64,000 bases of DNA from positions 7,590,670 to 7,654,669 of the forward strand of contig JAPWDM010000001.1 in NCBI GenBank assembly GCA_035578155.1, given 5' to 3'. The translations under genes and the position numbers were made by a program. Under the pieces are notes generated by a model. The model saw only the letters and a list, made by a program, of their open reading frames with translations, had not been told where the DNA came from and did no database searches. Below, piece after piece: positions 38,901 through 44,900 of this stretch; positions within the stretch are counted from its first letter, which is position 1; every line of letters starts with the position of its first letter. The DNA is from Brachynemurus nebulosus (Eukaryota > Arthropoda > Insecta > Neuroptera > Myrmeleontidae).

Positions 38901-41900
38901 GATACATAATATTTCACATATTAATAAATATTTTAAATTATTTTAGAACTGTTAACTACGCAGTCTCCGTGCAAATTAAAACTGGCTCACTGTCAATCAC
39001 TAAAATGTCCTTACGGAGTAGAACGACGTATTGATGAAATCGGATGCGACGAATGTTTGTGTTATGATCCATGTCGTGAGGTTCGATGTGCTGCTGGCAG
39101 TCGATGTGTTGTTGATCTTAAATATGAAAATGGAACTACGATTCCTGTCCCACAATGTCGTCAAGGTACCAAAATAGTCATTTTTAAAACAAACTCAAAA
39201 ATGTAGGTAAATTCATTTTTTTTTAATGTATTTTCATAGAAAACAAACCAGGACAGTGTCCATTATTAGCGGTACGTTCATCCGGGGCATGTGAACAGGA
39301 ATGTTACACTGATGCTGACTGTCGAGACGATGACAAGTGCTGCATACACGAATGTGGCTCAGAATGTGTTAGTCCAACGCCGCCAGAATACACTATTTCA
39401 ACAGAACCTCAACCAGCTTATACAGAAGCACCTCAGTTAGCTGGAGGTATTTATATATCTACCAACTATATACCGTAAAACGGGATAGAACGGAACATTT
39501 TTGAACTTTATAGTCAATTTTCGTACTCTTATATCCATTAGATCAGCGTTTCTTAACCTATTGGTCACGAGACCAAAAATCACGTAAATTAAATTCAAAC
39601 ATATTTTTTAACAAAAAAAAAAAAAATCAATAATAATTTACGTATGTATTTGTATGATTGGGGTCGCTTGTACCTAATACTTGGTATCGCGAAAAATCTC
39701 TTGATGAAAAATGGGGTCATGAATGGGTAAAATTTAAGAAGCAGAGTATTACATAATTTAGAGTAGATTAATGACGGGACCCAAGAACAAAAAATCTTTC
39801 AAACTTTTTTCCCAAAAAAATCAGGAGACGAATAAAAGAGAAAAAACATTTTTATAATTTTGCCGAGCCCCTCACCAGTGACTCCAGGCTCCGAAGCTAC
39901 AGTCCCAGCTGGCCTCCCCCCACTCGTCGGGTCTGCTTTTCTATTTATTCCATTTTATGGTGCAAAGGATATTTATAGTTAAAACGTGTATGTATTTCTA
40001 GTACAACCTTTACAATTCGAAGAAACAGAACCAGTGCTTGAAGCCGAAGAAGGTCATTATGTCACACTGCATTGTGTTGTTCGAGGATATCCCCGACCTA
40101 AAATAATATGGAGTAAGGGTGACTTCATAGTAAGTAAAAAATTTTTTTACATATTAGTATAATACATATTTTTATTTTATTTTTTTTACTTTTTAATTAA
40201 TCTTTTATTAGTTTGATCGATCGATGCCTCGAATTCGACTACTTCAAGACAGTGCTCTTCAAATTATTAATTTGAATAGGTCCGATGCTGGTATTTATGT
40301 TTGTACAGCTGATAACGGAGTAGGCCATCCTTTACAAAAAGAATTTGAATTAAGAATCACCGGTATGGATTTTAGTTTATTTACATTTAACATTATTTTG
40401 TTTGAATTTTTTATTAACAGCCCTAATTAACTTAAAAATTATTTTCTATTCAGTTCCATAATACATAGAATTTTTCATTCAATATAGGTTATTTGATTGA
40501 AATTAAGAAATTATTCTAAAAATCTAATTACTTTTGCATATCAGTTAAGTAATGTTTTTATTTTTCATAAATTTTGTAAAAATTATCAAAAAAAAAAAAA
40601 AAATGGTAGGAAACTTTTCATTATAAAGTCATTTCATTGTAAGTAAACACGATAAAAATGAAACAGAAATGTTTATTGGCATATTTATCTGATTTTGAAT
40701 CCATAATAACGAAATATTAAATTAACGGACTTATTTTATACTAGCCGTATGCCCGATGGGATTTTCCATCGACAACATCTTTTTATTAGGCACTCACTTT
40801 CTGCTCACTTTTAATGTTTTTCAAAAGCCTAAATCAATATCCACGTTTCTAACTTCAATGACGAACTTCCCATATGAACTTTCATTTTCTGTTTTAACTC
40901 CTTTTAGGGAATAAATTTCCAGAAACAACTGACTTTTATTTATAAATGAAAGCCTAAACGCCAATTTTCATAACTCCTGTGCTTAATTTCGTCCTTCTAA
41001 ACCCAACAGTTTAGGTTGTGCGTTGTCTGTCAGTCAGTCAGTCAGTCAGTGTTAGAAATTTATTAAGTAGATTTTTTCTAAACAAATTTGTTTTCTACAA
41101 CTCAAATTTGTTGCCTAAAAACAATTTAATTCGAAGAACTGTCAACCCAAAAATACCCCAGTTACACTATTATATTTTTGCTAGCTAACAGTAGTGATGT
41201 CGAGCCGACGAGCAGTTAGTTGATTAATCGACTAAAGTTGTTTTTTCAGACAAAATTAGTCATTAGTCAAAAATATAGAGCGAATCGTAGTCGACTAATC
41301 GACTAAATTTTTAGTCGCTTTAGTCAATTTAGTCGCTTTTAGTCATTTAAAAAAAATGAATCATATTAATCATTTAGTCGGAGTTAAAATAGTCGACTAA
41401 ATTGACTAAATGTAAACAAAATTAGTCGACTAAACTAGGGATGATCGATATTCATCGATGGTAGAAAAACATCGATGTTTAGGAGGAAAACATCGATGTT
41501 TTTACATCGATGTTATGTCCTCGATAACATCGACACATCGATGTTACGAGAATAATATCGAAACATCGATATTACTCTAAGCTATCCAGTATTTAAAAAG
41601 TCCTGTAGCTGATTTAAAACAAGATCCATTACTTTTATGGCAAGTTCTAGGATCCACTTATCCAAACTTGAAAAAAATTGCCATTAAATATTTGTGTTTC
41701 ACAGCAATTTCAATAGCTTCAGAGAGACTTTTTTCAAAAGCTGGGCAGCATTTGTATCAACAAAGGAACAGATTAAAAGGGAAACTTCTAACAAAGTGAC
41801 TTTTTTGCAAAGTGTACCAAATAAATACTGGCAATGTTAATTTTTAATAAATAAAATAATAGATTATAATGGTTGCTTATTTTGCTACATAAACATCGAT

Positions 41901-44900
41901 GTTTTCGAACATCGATGACTTTCTTTCGATATATATCGTATATCGATACTCTTGAATCGATCTAATATCGATCATCCCTAGACTAAACCGATTAATTATC
42001 CGACATCCCTAGTTGACAGTGTTGTTCTCATCAAATTGCCAGGCGACAAATTTTTGTTATAAATATATAAACACAATTTATTCGAAAAATACAAACCTCT
42101 CGTGTTATAATAAGTGATAAAATATAGAATAGGGTACTTGACTGCTATTAAAAAATGATTCAAAATGGTTTGTTTTTACGTATGAATTAGATTAATTTTT
42201 GATAAATTTTATAAAAATTATCAAAAAACCACAGTTTAATTTTAAATGAACAAATTGGCACGAAAATCGACTTGGCGTAGTGACGTATGCAGTGACGTCA
42301 CGATTTAACTCAAACAGATGTCACTTCAGTCATCTGTACACGGTTCTCTATCTATGGTTCTATATTTGTACAAAGCATTACCAACATAATTAACATGTAT
42401 ATGACTGGTTGTCATAGACAATTTATCTAGGGTAGTCATATTTATATACATATTGTCTATCTTGTCTATAGTATTCATATATAAAGCTTATAAATTGTGA
42501 CGTCATTTTAATATCTCGGTGCGTTTTAGTCATTTAAATAAAGACTAAAAATTTATAATTTTCAAAATAGAATTTTTAAATAACTAAAGAATATTTTTAT
42601 TTGTCACTGCTAAAATTGAATATATTTAAGGATAATACATAAAATTATTCAACATTTAAAACAAATTTTGATTACAGTCAAGTACCGTATTATCAAACAC
42701 AGTCAAATAAAGTCAAGTACCCTATTGCTCACAGTTTATTTTCTATTGTATTCTATTTATTATGGATTTATATGGTTTATGATAACATTATGAACTAATT
42801 TTTTTTTTAATTGCATGCTCTGTTGTTGTTTGCGTATTATTTAGATCCAACGGAACGTCCTGCTAGTATAATTGGTGAAGAAGGAACGCAATATATAGTT
42901 ACTTTGGGCTCGCCATTTACACTGTCTTGTTATGCTATGGGTTGGCCACGGCCTACTGTTATTTGGTGGAGAGGAGATAGCATGCTACCTTTCAATAGTC
43001 CTCCTTACACTCAAGAACGAGATTTTTCACTAACAATTAACCCTGTACAGTTGCGTAATCTTGGTAGTTACACGTGTCAAGCTTATAATGGTTTAGGTAG
43101 AGCTGCATCTTGGACAACAACACTTTTAGCGCTTGGTCCTGTCTATTCCACAAATCCAATTGATATTAATTATTTCCAGTACCTTAAAAATAGACCTGAA
43201 ACCCCCACTACAACAACCAAAGCTCCCAAAAAACCTCCCGTAAGACCTACACCTGCTACTAAAGCTACAACTACAGAAATATCACCCGAGATAGTAATTC
43301 CTTCAAGACCAAGAGTTTACAAAGGTAATAAATAACAAATAATAAAAATTGCTTAAGAAGGTATTCTAATGTTGAAATGTTATTTTATATCAGAATTTCT
43401 GGAAATATGAAACCTCTACAAATTTTTGGTAAATAGTTTATGATTGGAGAAGTCTCGTAGTGTGGATAATGTAATATCTAGTTACATTTAACTCAAGTAT
43501 AAACCAAAACTAATAAATCTGTTGACAAATAATAGAGAAATAGAAGATCAAAGTTTAACTCTTTTAAACAAACAATAGGGAAAAATTATTTTGCCTCAAA
43601 ATTTTACTGCCAGTGATAAGTACAATAGATAAGGTTACAAAAAAAGAAAAAGAAAAAAAATCAAAAATCCCAACATCAAAAAAGTGAACCCTAGGAATTT
43701 GCAAAATATAAATTATACTAAACTATGTTGATAAAATTGAACATTATTAGAATTATACCGTATTTCGGAAATTCTGTCACAGATGGCGTCACCTGTACCA
43801 GTGAATATATACATACAACAGCATTTTGAGCCGCCATATTGCAGGACGAGTTAACTCGTCTTAATTATTTAAAGTATTAAGACGGAATGATTTCCAATTC
43901 ACTTGTGACGTCAAATATCCGCACAATTAGACACCGAGTGTCTTTTATGCAATATTTTTAAATTTAAATTATGTTAAATTACCATGAATTTAGTATTTAA
44001 AAAAAAATTATTACATATTTGGGTTGATCCACACTATAGTGCCGATCACAGTCCGTTCTCAGTCCAGTATCACTCCGGTAAAATCCTATTACATTCACAT
44101 TTTTATAAATCTTGAAAAATTCAAAAAATTACATTTTAAATTGTCAAAATATTGAATTTGTAAAAGATAAAAATTTCAAAATTTTTGTATCCGTAGTAGT
44201 TAACGTATTTACCAGCTTTATAGAAGTTTATTAAAAAAAAACTTCGCTCTATTTGCAATGCCGCAGCAAAGATGACGTCAAACATCTGTATCAGATGAAA
44301 CTGAATTATTTGTATAAAGTGTAACTTTAAAGTCCCATAACTTTGTTAGTTATTGAGATACCTTAATTTTTCTTTTACACTTTTGTTTGGTTTTGTATTA
44401 ATTTTTATTTTCACCCATAAAAAAAATTGTAGACTTCTCCATTAGGATATTTTTATATATTTAGTTATATGATAGTCCAGCTTCGCGATACATCGTGAGT
44501 GTATTAATAACAATGAAAATTAGTAACTTTAGAGGGGTTAATAACAAATATGGAATACGAATAATACGATAAAGTAACGTTTAAATCTTATTGAATTTAT
44601 GGAAATTAATTAATACTAGAATACATTCTTAAGTCAATAATAATATATCTTATATTTTCAGTTTATCTATACCTTGTTTATTTTGTTTAGAATATGAACA
44701 CCATATTCTGTAAAACAGAGAAGGAAATATAGTGTTCATATTCTAAACAAAATAAACAAGGTATACTATAAAAATTGCATATTATACTAATTAAAACTAA
44801 TTCTTTTGCATTACGGTTTAATTTTTACTAAAATTATTAACACTTTAATGGCCCCACGTCTACGTCGTTAAATCGAAGTTAAACTTCGCCAAGAACCAGA

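Larger units (their letters stand above)
41192..42011. mobile_element. hAT element rich in TTAGTCGACTAA motifs, host of a nested hAT
   Basis: The inverted ends TAGTGATGTCG and TAGGGATGTCG are flanked by GCTAACAG and GTTGACAG (6 of 8 match). Sub-terminal repeats of TAGTCGACTAA are abundant. A second hAT is inserted at 41436-41980. Confidence 0.7.
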
